NCBI GenBank assembly: GCA_016218445.1
Contig: JACREC010000081.1
Coordinates: forward strand, 1-37,550
DNA: 37,550 nt
Direction: 5' to 3'
Origin: Nitrosomonadales bacterium
Lineage (GTDB): Bacteria > Pseudomonadota > Gammaproteobacteria > Burkholderiales > Gallionellaceae
Of this stretch, positions 1 to 7,409 are shown in pieces; position 1 is the first letter of the stretch, and every line of letters starts with the position of its first letter. The notes below the pieces were generated by a model, which saw nothing but the letters and a program-made list of their open reading frames with translations, was not told where the DNA came from and ran no database searches. The translations under genes and the position numbers were made by a program.

Positions 1-89
1 GCCTCTTCGCTGATGGTTTCCATCCGGCTAGCATAGCGCTTGATTCGCCCCCAGCCATATATCCCGTAGCCTTGTTCTAGTTGTTGCAT
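1..89 (-). CDS. Partial unidentified CDS running off the left edge
   Basis: An open frame starts at the ATG complementary to 87-89 and stays open to the window edge (about 29 codons, beginning MQQLEQGYGIYGWGRI). A purine-rich GGAAGG lies about 4-5 nt before the ATG, a reasonable ribosome binding site. The peptide is rich in Gly, Tyr and Arg and shows no family motif I recognise. It is on the same strand as the cytochrome and Qmo/Hdr genes and lies about 150 nt downstream of the cytochrome gene, so it could be the next gene of that region. Product unknown; the coding call rests only on the open frame and ribosome binding site. Confidence 0.4.
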   Translation of the reverse strand, partial: MQQLEQGYGIYGWGRIKRYASRMETISEE

Positions 90-99
90 CCGCCTTCCT

Positions 100-116
100 C
101 ACTCTGTCAAAGAGTG
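100..116. promoter_or_regulatory. Short perfect inverted repeat in the leader of the left-edge gene
   Basis: CACTCT and AGAGTG form a perfect 6-bp inverted repeat around a 5-nt spacer, 11 nt upstream of the partial gene's start codon. It could be an operator or a small RNA hairpin. There is no T-run, so it is not a convincing terminator. The rest of 90-237 is AT-rich and shows nothing else that I can support. Confidence 0.25.
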
Positions 117-237
117 CAATATGTTTCTGGCGGAAAGCATAACCAACAAAGGTAGCATAGAGATGGCTCATTAGGGTTATTTTACTTTTTTATTATATAT
201 TTCAGTCACTTCTAATGGTGACCGCAACACACATGTC

Positions 238-864
238 TCATTGAAAGCTACCGTAGTAATTGATAAGTGCTTCAATGTCAGCCTTATCGAGCTTGTCTAT
301 GATCAGCTTCATCGGTTTGGGGATTGGGCGCTTATCGGAACGGAATTCCTCGCACGCCTGTATAAGGTATGGCATCCACTGGCCTGCCGGCATGCCGGTG
401 CCGTCAGCAGCAACGGTCCCACCTTCAGAGTGGCATACTTCACAGTACGTCTCGTGTATTTCCTTGCCTCTCTTTGCCAATACCGGATCAAACTTCTGCT
501 TGGCGCGGACAAACTTCTGCTTCGCAAAAAACCGGGCAATCTGCGTCATGTTATTGTCATTCAGGTTCTTGGTCACTTGGCACATATCGGTTCTTGTTCC
601 CTTCTTGCTCCCTGAACGGTATTGGGTCTCGGGGCAATCTCTTTCATTATTCTTGTATGACGTCAGGTTATGGATGATGAATTCCTCAGAATATCCGCCA
701 ATGATTGGTGTATCGGATTCTGTGCTGGCACCACCTTTGCCATGGCAGTTCTCGCAGGCCTTGATCAGTTTGTCCGCATTACTCGCCCAAGCACCGCCCA
801 CAAGAGAAAAGCAGCATAGAGCTGCACAAACCAGCAATTTATATTCGATATATTTTTTCTTCAT
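238..864 (-). CDS. Secreted dihaem cytochrome c (c4 / flavocytochrome-c subunit type)
   Basis: Predicted 208-aa periplasmic electron carrier. A signal peptide spans about residues 1-27 (hydrophobic core, cleavage likely after AWA). Two c-type haem sites are visible, CENCH at 37-41 and CEVCH at 141-145, one in each half, so the protein is a tandem of two class I cytochrome domains as in cytochrome c4 and in FccA, the cytochrome subunit of sulfide dehydrogenase. Candidate distal Met ligands are M107 in the first half and M159 in the second. No FccB flavoprotein adjoins it; the next gene upstream in transcription is hdrB, 132 nt away. It may accept electrons from sulfur oxidation, but the partner is not shown. 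Confident on dihaem cytochrome c, uncertain on subfamily. Confidence 0.85.
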   Translation of the reverse strand: MKKKYIEYKLLVCAALCCFSLVGGAWASNADKLIKACENCHGKGGASTESDTPIIGGYSEEFIIHNLTSYKNNERDCPETQYRSGSKKGTRTDMCQVTKNLNDNNMTQIARFFAKQKFVRAKQKFDPVLAKRGKEIHETYCEVCHSEGGTVAADGTGMPAGQWMPYLIQACEEFRSDKRPIPKPMKLIIDKLDKADIEALINYYGSFQ

Positions 865-996
865 GATGTTGTCGTCTCAGTTGTGGCTACCGTCAAGTAT
901 TTCCAGCAAGTTATTAAAATCAAGATCAAAACAAAATCTGCAATCGTGCGGGGAAGACAATATTGAGTACATTAAAGGACAAACCGTTTACATTGA

Positions 997-1902
997 CTAT
1001 TTTTGCCGCACCGCGATTTGCTGTAGTTTTTCCGGCTGAATGACGTGCCCGTCCAAACCGGCTTGTTTCAGGCTGCCGCCGTAGGCCACCGTCAGCAGTT
1101 GCGAGTAGTACACCACCGGCATGGCGAATTTCGTCCCCTGTTTTTTATTGATTTCGGACTGGTAAATCTCAACGTTGGCCTGACACAATTGGCAGGGCGT
1201 GACAATCATCTCCGCGCCGTGGTCGTAGGCGGATTCGACGATGTCGCGAATCTGCTTCTGCGATTTGTCCGGCTCGGAAAAGGCCAGCGCGCCGCCGCAG
1301 CAGGTCACCTTCTGCTCATAACCGCTGGCCGGCTCCGCCCCCACGGTTTCGATCATCTTGTCGAGATACTGCGGGTTCTCGAAAGATTCTCCGGCGATGC
1401 CGAACGGACGATTGGTCTGGCAGCCGACGTAGCCCGCGATCTTCATGCCTTCCAGCGGTTTGACGACGGGCTGTTTCATGCCCGCAAAGCCCACATCCTC
1501 AACCAGCACTTCGACGATGTGGCGCGCCCTGACCGTGCCCTTGAAACTCAGCCCCGCTTCCTTGAGCGCCTCGTTGGCCTCGGCCATCAGACTGCCGGAT
1601 TCGTGCAGCTTTTCTGCCGTCTCGCGGGTGGACAGCCAGCAGGCCGGACAGCCGGAAACCATATCCTGCCCCGGCAGATGCTGCTCGGCCAAGGCCAGAT
1701 TGCGGGCATTGAGCACCAGACGCGGCAACAGGCCGCCATCCCCGTAGCCGATGGATGCGCTGCAGCAGTTCCAGTCGGGAATCTCGTTGAGCTGGATGCC
1801 CAGTTTCTCGCACATCACTTCGATCGAGGTGGCGAAATTCGATGCCGAAGCGCCCTTCTGCGAGGAGCATCCGGGGTAGAACGCATATTGTTTTTTAGTC
1901 AT
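997..1902 (-). CDS. hdrB: HdrB-like subunit with two CCG domains
   Basis: A 301-aa soluble protein of the heterodisulfide reductase B family. Both CCG (cysteine-rich) domains are complete: C12, C46-C47, C85/C88 and C161, C201-C202, C237/C240. In true HdrB these motifs bind the non-cubane [4Fe-4S] clusters that handle disulfides or thiols. The frame opens further upstream, but homologues usually begin close to the YPGC motif, so I chose the ATG at 1902; an ATG at 1914 is also possible and sits 2 nt from a TGAGG that overlaps the hdrC stop. It is the last gene of the phosphoesterase-qmoA-qmoB-hdrC-hdrB run, 16 nt after hdrC. It probably exchanges electrons with HdrC; the thiol or quinone substrate cannot be told from sequence. 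Confidence 0.88.
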   Translation of the reverse strand: MTKKQYAFYPGCSSQKGASASNFATSIEVMCEKLGIQLNEIPDWNCCSASIGYGDGGLLPRLVLNARNLALAEQHLPGQDMVSGCPACWLSTRETAEKLHESGSLMAEANEALKEAGLSFKGTVRARHIVEVLVEDVGFAGMKQPVVKPLEGMKIAGYVGCQTNRPFGIAGESFENPQYLDKMIETVGAEPASGYEQKVTCCGGALAFSEPDKSQKQIRDIVESAYDHGAEMIVTPCQLCQANVEIYQSEINKKQGTKFAMPVVYYSQLLTVAYGGSLKQAGLDGHVIQPEKLQQIAVRQK

Positions 1903-1918
1903 GACTGTACCCATTACC

Positions 1919-2542
1919 TCAGGAAGTGAAGCCCTGCTTGCGCTCTTCGATTTCGCGCGCCTTGGCAATCATCTTGTGGATGCCGTCCTTGTCCCTGCAT
2001 TTGTGTCCGCCCAGTATCTCCATCGGATTAAGGCGTTTGGCCTTCATCAATCCGATGCCGATTCCCTGCATCGCCAGCGAGTTCTTGATGCCCTGCACAA
2101 AACCGTCCTTGAAATACATCGCCAGAGAGAACCTGAGTTCGTTGACCCGTCCGCTCCTGGCCAGATTGTTCCAGAACAGCCTGGCGACCTCGCGCGTGGG
2201 TTGGCCTTTCGGTGCGACTCCCAGCCGGTGGGCATAATGCGCCAGGCCGTGCATGATATGGGTGATCGGCAGTTTCCTCGGGCAGCGCACGATGCAGTTG
2301 TAGCAGGAAGTGCACATCCACATGGAATCGGAAGCCAGCACCTCTTCGCGCTTGCCGGCGCGGATCATCATGAAAATTTTCTGCGGCGAATGTTCCCAGT
2401 GCGGGCCGAACGGGCAGGAACCGGCGCACACGCCGCACTGCATGCACATCTTGACCCACTCGCCATCCTCGACGCGATCCTCGACCTCCCTCAGGAAGTT
2501 GTTGCGGTAATGGGCAACGGCATGCTGATTGTGATCGCTCAT
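1919..2542 (-). CDS. hdrC: HdrC-like iron-sulfur subunit
   Basis: A 207-aa protein with two classic [4Fe-4S] ferredoxin motifs: C33, C36, C39, C43 and C77, C80, C83, C87. This matches HdrC, which wires the flavin subunit (HdrA/Qmo) to HdrB. There is no transmembrane helix, so unlike QmoC, whose N-terminal half resembles HdrC and whose C-terminal half is a cytochrome b-type membrane domain, this is a soluble protein. A GGGG-containing ribosome binding site lies about 8 nt before the ATG. It is followed at once by hdrB (16-nt gap) and preceded by a 312-nt gap after qmoB that is filled with inverted repeats. Confidence 0.9.
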   Translation of the reverse strand: MSDHNQHAVAHYRNNFLREVEDRVEDGEWVKMCMQCGVCAGSCPFGPHWEHSPQKIFMMIRAGKREEVLASDSMWMCTSCYNCIVRCPRKLPITHIMHGLAHYAHRLGVAPKGQPTREVARLFWNNLARSGRVNELRFSLAMYFKDGFVQGIKNSLAMQGIGIGLMKAKRLNPMEILGGHKCRDKDGIHKMIAKAREIEERKQGFTS

Positions 2543-2854
2543 GATTTATCCCCAAAAACATAACTAGCCAAGGATGAACACGGATTCACACGGATAAAAC
2601 CAGAACCAAACTGTCCCTTCCCCCTGGCAGGGGGAAGGTTAGGATGGGGGTAAGCACGGCGGAAATGCTGCGGGTCTACCCCCTCCCTAGCCCTCCCCCT
2701 GCAAAGGGGAGGGGACATTGTGTCTATCGGATTAGACAGGGCAAAACCAATTGCTTCCGTGAGTTCTTTATGAACTTTCCGGGTACATTTAACGCGCTGT
2801 GCAATTTGTTTATTATCTGTGTCCATCCGGGTTAATCCGTGGTTGATATTTTCC
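2543..2854. repeat. 312-nt gap with nested inverted repeats between qmoB and hdrC
   Basis: The gap holds no gene. Two 40-nt GC-rich arms (2613-2652 and 2677-2716) are near-perfect inverted copies separated by 24 nt; the arms contain smaller hairpins themselves (CCCCCTGGCAGGGGG). Outside them lies a second, weaker pair built from a decamer around ACACGGAT (2578-2595) and its complement around ATCCGTGG (2824-2842). These are typical of dispersed intergenic palindromes. Because the gap is inside an apparent operon, the RNA would fold into a large hairpin and could set the ratio of QmoAB to HdrCB; that effect is inference. A short frame at 2539-2826 is an accident of the repeat. Confidence 0.8.
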
Positions 2855-5101
2855 TCAAGCGAAGCCCTTCATCGGCGAAGGCCCCATCTCCACCAGCTGC
2901 GCGACATATTCGTTGATGAACTTTGCCACGCGGGCGTTATCGGTGATCGCCACCTCATAACTGGACACTCGCTCGGGCTCCAGCCCCATCTGGGTCAGCG
3001 TGTCGCCGATCTTGCCCATGCGGTAGCCGGCAAGCTCCGATCCCTTGACGAAGTGGCACTGGTAGTCATCGCCCTTTTTGCAGCCCATCATCATCACGCC
3101 GTCGTAACCGGAGTTCAGCGCGTCGGTGATCCAGATGGTGTTCACCGAGCCGAGGCAGCGTACCGGAATGATGCGCACGAAGGCCGAGTAGACGATGCGC
3201 GACAGGCCCGCCATATCGAGCGCCGGGTAAGCATCGTTTTCACAGGCCAGGATCAGGACACGCGGTTTCTCCGAGAATTCATCCGGGATTTCCACTGCCT
3301 TGAGCTGGCTGCCCACGGTGTCCACCGAATAATTCTCGAATGAAATCACCCGCACCGGGCAGGCGCCCATGCAGGTGCCGCAGCGGCGGCAACGCTGTTC
3401 GTTGAATACCGGGAAGCGCCGTTCGTCCTCATCAATCGCGCCGAATGGGCATTCCACCGTGCAGCGTTTGCACTGGGTGCAGCCTTCCAGCCGCACCATC
3501 GGAAAGGACAGGTCGCCGGAGCGCGGATGGGCGGCGCGCCCGAGGCTGGCATTCTCGACGGCCTGAATGGCCTTGAGCGCGGCGCCGGTGGCGTCCTCGG
3601 TGGCCTGCAGCATGTCCATCGGGCGGCGCACCGGCCCGGCAGCATAGATGCCGGTGCGGCGCGTCTCGTAGGGGAAGCAGATGAAATGCGAATCGGCAAA
3701 GCCGTACTTGAACTGGGGCATGTCCGGCCCCTGCCGGTAAGTCAGATTCAGTATGGAAGTCCTCTGCATTTCAGACTTGTTCTGCTTGGCCGCTTCCGAG
3801 CCGCCATCGGCTTCGCTGACGACCTTGTCCCAGGCATCGAGGTTCACCCCGGCGCTCGGCACCTGGCCGGTAGCCAGCACGACCAGATCGGCATCGAGCG
3901 TAGTGTCTTCATCCAGAATCAGATCCCTGAAGTTCACCTTGCAGCTATCACCAACTGCTTCAACCCCACTGGCCTTGCCCTTGGTGAAGAGGACACCCTT
4001 GCTCTGGGCGCTGCGGTAGAAATCCTCGCCCATACCCGGCACGCGCAAATCCGTGTACAGCACCACGGTGTCCGTATCGGGATTGGCATCCTTGAAATAC
4101 ATCGCCTGCTTGATGCTGGTGGCGCAGCAGTGGCCGGAACAGTAGGCGAGATGCTTGCCGGTTTCGTCGCGCTGCCCGGCGCATTGCAGGAACACCACGG
4201 ATTTTATTTCCTTGCCGTCGGCGCGTTTGAGCACGCCGCCATTGGCGGTTTGCGCCAGAGCTTCGAGGCCCGCCTGATCCACCACGTTGGCCTGGCCACC
4301 GCCCAGTTCGGGCAATTTGGCGATGTCGTAAGTGGTGAAACCGGTCGCCTGAACAATGGCGCCGACCGATTCTTCCGTCACCGCGCCGGACTCCTGCGCC
4401 ACCTTGACGCTGAAGCGGCCCGGCGCACCAGCTGTTTCAGCGACAGTCGAATTAAGGTGCACCCTGATGTGCGGATGCGCACTCACCTTGGCAACGAGTC
4501 CGGCAACGCCGGTATCCTGCGGCTCGGCATAGGGGGCATTGAACGGCACTCGCTTCCACAATTTGTTGGCCCATCCGCCGAGCTGCGCCTGCTTCTCGAC
4601 GATGACCACTTCGTAGCCGGTCTCGGCGGCCTCGAATGCGGCAGTGAGGCCGGACATGCCGCCGCCGACCACGAGGATGTTTTTCTGCCGGGTAGTGTCC
4701 GGGTTGCCCTGCGGCAGCTTGACCTTCTTCAGTTCGGCGCAGCCCATGCGCACGTAGTCGTCGGCCATTTCCTGGCGCACTTCGTCATGTTCGCTGCCCT
4801 CGGCGACCACCCAGATGACGCCTTCGCGCAGGTTGGCGCGGGTCATCGCTACTGCCGGAAAATGGAAAGCCTCGGTCTTGGCGCGGCGCGAACAGGCGGC
4901 GATGCAGATGTGCGTAACACCTTCCTTCTCGATGTCGTCGCGGATCATCTGCACGCCTTCACTGTTGCACAGAAAGGCGTGGTCGCGCACCAGCGCCATC
5001 TTGCCTTCCTTCAGCGCGATCTTGCCCAGTTGCGGAATGTCCAGCTGGTCGCCCAGGCCACAGCCTGAACAGATGTAGGCGGCGGTTTTCATCTCACTCA
5101 T
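2855..5101 (-). CDS. qmoB: QmoB / HdrA-type FAD iron-sulfur protein with MvhD tail
   Basis: A 748-aa flavoprotein. In order: an N-terminal HdrA-like Cys region (C11, C14, C45, C66, C70); an FAD-binding GGGMSG at about 146-151; the HdrA mid-region cysteine set C307, C321, C325, C326; two [4Fe-4S] motifs at C541-C551 and C571-C581; and a C-terminal MvhD-like [2Fe-2S] domain from about 612 with C620, C649, C674 and C682. This layout and length are those of QmoB, known as partner of QmoA in electron transfer with APS reductase, and of HdrA-MvhD fusions. It sits between qmoA and hdrCB on the same strand. A GGGG before the ATG, about 8 nt away, comes from the inverted-repeat element that fills the upstream gap. 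Confidence 0.9.
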   Translation of the reverse strand: MSEMKTAAYICSGCGLGDQLDIPQLGKIALKEGKMALVRDHAFLCNSEGVQMIRDDIEKEGVTHICIAACSRRAKTEAFHFPAVAMTRANLREGVIWVVAEGSEHDEVRQEMADDYVRMGCAELKKVKLPQGNPDTTRQKNILVVGGGMSGLTAAFEAAETGYEVVIVEKQAQLGGWANKLWKRVPFNAPYAEPQDTGVAGLVAKVSAHPHIRVHLNSTVAETAGAPGRFSVKVAQESGAVTEESVGAIVQATGFTTYDIAKLPELGGGQANVVDQAGLEALAQTANGGVLKRADGKEIKSVVFLQCAGQRDETGKHLAYCSGHCCATSIKQAMYFKDANPDTDTVVLYTDLRVPGMGEDFYRSAQSKGVLFTKGKASGVEAVGDSCKVNFRDLILDEDTTLDADLVVLATGQVPSAGVNLDAWDKVVSEADGGSEAAKQNKSEMQRTSILNLTYRQGPDMPQFKYGFADSHFICFPYETRRTGIYAAGPVRRPMDMLQATEDATGAALKAIQAVENASLGRAAHPRSGDLSFPMVRLEGCTQCKRCTVECPFGAIDEDERRFPVFNEQRCRRCGTCMGACPVRVISFENYSVDTVGSQLKAVEIPDEFSEKPRVLILACENDAYPALDMAGLSRIVYSAFVRIIPVRCLGSVNTIWITDALNSGYDGVMMMGCKKGDDYQCHFVKGSELAGYRMGKIGDTLTQMGLEPERVSSYEVAITDNARVAKFINEYVAQLVEMGPSPMKGFA

Positions 5102-5248
5102 TTGGATACCCCAATAAATTCATTTTTCGGGCGCATCGCGGCGTTGCACGGTGCTCGCTCTGTCGCCTATCCATTCGATATGTCTCGGTCGCTGCGCGCC
5201 GTGCGCCTTGCGCTGCATCCCGAAAATCTGAATTTCTCGAGGTATCCA
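5102..5248. repeat. 147-bp near-palindromic element filling the qmoA-qmoB gap
   Basis: The whole gap between qmoA and qmoB is an imperfect inverted repeat. The outer arms (5102-5133 and 5216-5248) share, in inverted order, GGATACC, AAATTCA and TTTCGGG, with one 2-nt indel. The inner part continues the symmetry less well around GCACGG(T/C)GC on both sides. The ends fall almost exactly at the qmoB start and the qmoA stop. No open frame of note lies inside. Its size and symmetry resemble a MITE or REP-type mobile palindrome; no transposase or target-site duplication is visible. Confidence 0.72.
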
Positions 5249-6541
5249 TTACTTGCTTTCGACAGTCGATGTTTTATGGACAATCTGTATCGCGCGCAAT
5301 GCCGCCGCCGTGGCGCTTTGCACCGAGCGATTCACGTCGAGCGGGCTGGTTGCGGCACCCGCTCCGAACATGCCCTCATCCCCCAACGAAACATTTGACC
5401 CTTCGATAAAACCCGATGAGTCGAGCAGCATGTCGTCCGGCAGCTTGATGCCGTTGGTCTCCGGCTCCATGCCGACTGCCAGCACGACCAGGTCATGCGC
5501 CGTGGCATAGCGGTGATAACCCTCGGTATCCACACCATGCAGCACCGGGTTGCCATCCTTGTCTTCGACGATGTTGGCAACCTTGGATTTAACGAAACTG
5601 ACCGTCGCATCCTGCTGCACTTTCTGGTAAAAATCCTCGAGCCGGTCTATGACGCGGATATCGATATAGTAGATCGTCGATTTTCCGGATTCGCCATGAG
5701 CCTCGCGCACGTAATGCGTCTGCTTGAGCGAGGCCATGCAGCAGATGCGCGAGCAATGGCGCAAATGGTTTTCATCACGCGAACCGGCGCACTGGATGAA
5801 GGCGATGTTCTTCGCTTCCCTGCCATCGGAAGGACGCAGCAGCTTGCCGCCGGTCGGGCCGTGCGGGTCGGCGAGCCGCTCAAATTCCAGGCTGGTGATC
5901 ACGTTGGCGAAACGGTCATAACCATAAGGCTGAATTCTGGACGCGTCGTAAGGCTTCCAGCCGGTCGCCCAGACGATCGCGCCCGCCTTCAGCTCGACCG
6001 TCTCGGCCTGCATGCCGAGGTCAATTGCGTCATATTTACAGGCTGCCTTGGCTTTCTCCGCATCCGCTGTGCCGATGATCGAAGGGTCGAGCACATAGTG
6101 CATCGGATACGCCATCGCATGCGGCAGATAGGCCGCGCGCATCTTGCTCAGGCCATATTCGTAAGGGTTCGGAATCTCCGCCTCGACTGCGGCAGCGCAA
6201 TCGCCGCAGGCGGTGCAGTTTGCATTGACATAGCGCGGAGCCAGTTGCAGCGTCACCGTGTAGTCGCCGCGCTGTCCGGCCACTCTGCTCACCTCGGCCA
6301 TCGTCATCACGCGCACGTTGCGGTTGCCCTTCAGGCGGCGCAGGTTGATCTCCAGTCCGCAGGTCGGGTGACACATCTTCGGGAAATAGCGGTTCATCCG
6401 CGCGGTGCGGCCGCCCAGGGTCGCATTGCGCTCGACGAGTATCACCTGCTTGCCGCATTCGGCGGCTTCCAGCGCCGCGGTCATGCCGCCTATCCCGCCG
6501 CCCACGACCAGGATGGTCTGGTTGGTTGCGATTGAATCCAT
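5249..6541 (-). CDS. qmoA: QmoA / HdrA-type flavoprotein
   Basis: A 430-aa FAD protein of the HdrA/QmoA family. The dinucleotide fold GGGIGG lies at about 14-19, and the HdrA cysteine set C251, C263, C267, C268 is present, together with C57/C61 and C109/C112/C115. It lacks the C-terminal ferredoxin and MvhD domains of QmoB, and its length matches known QmoA (about 410-430 aa). I start at 6541 because GGAGG lies 9 nt upstream and the flavin fold then begins at residue 10; the frame stays open 26 codons further. The Qmo pair is known to pass electrons between APS reductase and the quinone pool; aprBA is not in this window. It follows the phosphoesterase gene by 52 nt on the same strand. Confidence 0.88.
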   Translation of the reverse strand: MDSIATNQTILVVGGGIGGMTAALEAAECGKQVILVERNATLGGRTARMNRYFPKMCHPTCGLEINLRRLKGNRNVRVMTMAEVSRVAGQRGDYTVTLQLAPRYVNANCTACGDCAAAVEAEIPNPYEYGLSKMRAAYLPHAMAYPMHYVLDPSIIGTADAEKAKAACKYDAIDLGMQAETVELKAGAIVWATGWKPYDASRIQPYGYDRFANVITSLEFERLADPHGPTGGKLLRPSDGREAKNIAFIQCAGSRDENHLRHCSRICCMASLKQTHYVREAHGESGKSTIYYIDIRVIDRLEDFYQKVQQDATVSFVKSKVANIVEDKDGNPVLHGVDTEGYHRYATAHDLVVLAVGMEPETNGIKLPDDMLLDSSGFIEGSNVSLGDEGMFGAGAATSPLDVNRSVQSATAAALRAIQIVHKTSTVESK

Positions 6542-6593
6542 CACGCGAGCCTCCGTCGGAAATGATTGCTGTAGTGCTGAGCCATGCACATGG

Positions 6594-7121
6594 TCAGTGC
6601 TCCAGCGTATGAATTTCAAAAGCCATGCTGGTCAGATCGCCCAATATCCAGGTGAACGCCTCCTCCACGCCGGGCGTGCCGATGCCGGAAACCGAACCGG
6701 GGTTGACCAGCAAAGTCTGGCCGCCTTTAATGTTGGGCTGCCAGGCAATCTCCGCGACATGGCTGTGGCCGCAGCAAACCAGGTCGTAATCTCCGGTGCA
6801 GGCCAGCGCGCGGCCGTAGTGCGGATAGTGGGTTGCGAAGATGCGCCGGCCGCCGAGTTCCAGCTCCGCATCCTGTCCATGATAGGTGAGCAATCCACCA
6901 GACTTTGCCATCAGTTTGTGCATCGCCATCGGATCGCCGAGATTGTTGCCATGCACCACGTGCAGCGGCATCCCGAGCTTGATGGATTCACGCAGGGTAT
7001 TCGCACCGATCAGATCGCCGCAATGGATGACAGCCTGCGCCCCGGCCGCTTGCGCCTCGGCCACAGCCGCGGCGAGCGGCCCTGCACGATCATGACTGTC
7101 GGAGACGATGCAGATTTTCAT
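6594..7121 (-). CDS. YfcE/MJ0936-type metallophosphoesterase
   Basis: A 175-aa protein of the small calcineurin-like phosphoesterase family. The metal-binding motifs are present in order: D8-x-H10, GD at 35-36, HGNN around 57-60, H98 and the GHSH at 118-121. The length is typical for the YfcE/MJ0936 group of cytoplasmic phosphodiesterases. The physiological substrate is unknown. It is the first gene of the leftward run that continues into qmoA 52 nt downstream, so it may share a promoter with the Qmo/Hdr genes, although a functional tie is not evident. Confidence 0.85.
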   Translation of the reverse strand: MKICIVSDSHDRAGPLAAAVAEAQAAGAQAVIHCGDLIGANTLRESIKLGMPLHVVHGNNLGDPMAMHKLMAKSGGLLTYHGQDAELELGGRRIFATHYPHYGRALACTGDYDLVCCGHSHVAEIAWQPNIKGGQTLLVNPGSVSGIGTPGVEEAFTWILGDLTSMAFEIHTLEH

Positions 7122-7212
7122 TTTGTATTGTCGCGTTCCACGAGCATCCGGTGTTGGCTGTTACGGTCAACTTGCAATGCTCCCATTAAGCCCAATTGGT
7201 GGTTTTTGTGTC

Positions 7213-7258
7213 TATAACCACAACGGGGGTGCAACAATATAACCCGAATGGGGGTATA
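7213..7258. promoter_or_regulatory. Tandem operator-like repeats in the divergent region
   Basis: Two copies of TATAACCnnAAnGGGGGT start at 7213 and 7238, exactly 25 bp apart. The second copy sits in a 21-bp palindrome (TATA-A-CCC ... GGG-G-GTATA, two mismatched pairs). They lie about 90-120 bp upstream of the leftward phosphoesterase/qmo run and about 150-200 bp upstream of the rightward kinase gene. The form suits a dimeric regulator; the GGGGGTA/TACCCCC half-site loosely resembles NarL-family heptamers (TACYYMT). Which promoter they serve cannot be decided from sequence. The rest of 7122-7409 holds no gene that I accept. Confidence 0.5.
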
Positions 7259-7262
7259 CTTT

Positions 7263-7274
7263 CCAACATGTTGG
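7263..7274. promoter_or_regulatory. Perfect 12-bp palindrome next to the tandem repeats
   Basis: CCAACATGTTGG is a perfect palindrome 4 nt to the right of the second tandem repeat. It may belong to the same control region or be a separate operator. No other evidence. Confidence 0.35.
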
Positions 7275-7382
7275 CTTGGGGAAAATTCATCGACTCGTTA
7301 TGTTTTATGCCATTCAGGAAAATGCAGCATCCCCTGGACAATCCGGCATCCTCACACTTAGGGGAACCTTCTAAACAAGCGG

Positions 7383-7409
7383 AATTTAACAAATCACTTT
7401 GTTGAATTT
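7383..7409. promoter_or_regulatory. Hairpin abutting the kinase start codon, in place of a Shine-Dalgarno
   Basis: AATTTAACAAA and TTTGTTGAATT pair (one G-T or mismatch) around a TCAC loop, ending directly at the ATG at 7410. No ribosome binding site is visible before this ATG, and no alternative ATG, GTG or TTG is in frame before the stop at 7359. Translation may therefore be weak, leaderless or controlled by this structure. Confidence 0.45.

Noticed and set aside
238-864. Cytochrome as definite FccA
   Set aside because: No FccB flavoprotein is adjacent and c4-type cytochromes have the same two-haem layout.
2613-2716. Inverted repeat as a Rho-independent terminator
   Set aside because: No T-run follows the stem on either strand, and hdrCB continue on the same strand after it.
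2539-2826. Short minus-strand frame in the qmoB-hdrC gap
   Set aside because: It consists of inverted-repeat DNA; composition and the lack of a ribosome binding site speak against a gene.
7196-7405. Small frame in the divergent region before the kinase
   Set aside because: It starts with a TTG without ribosome binding site and runs through the operator-like repeats.
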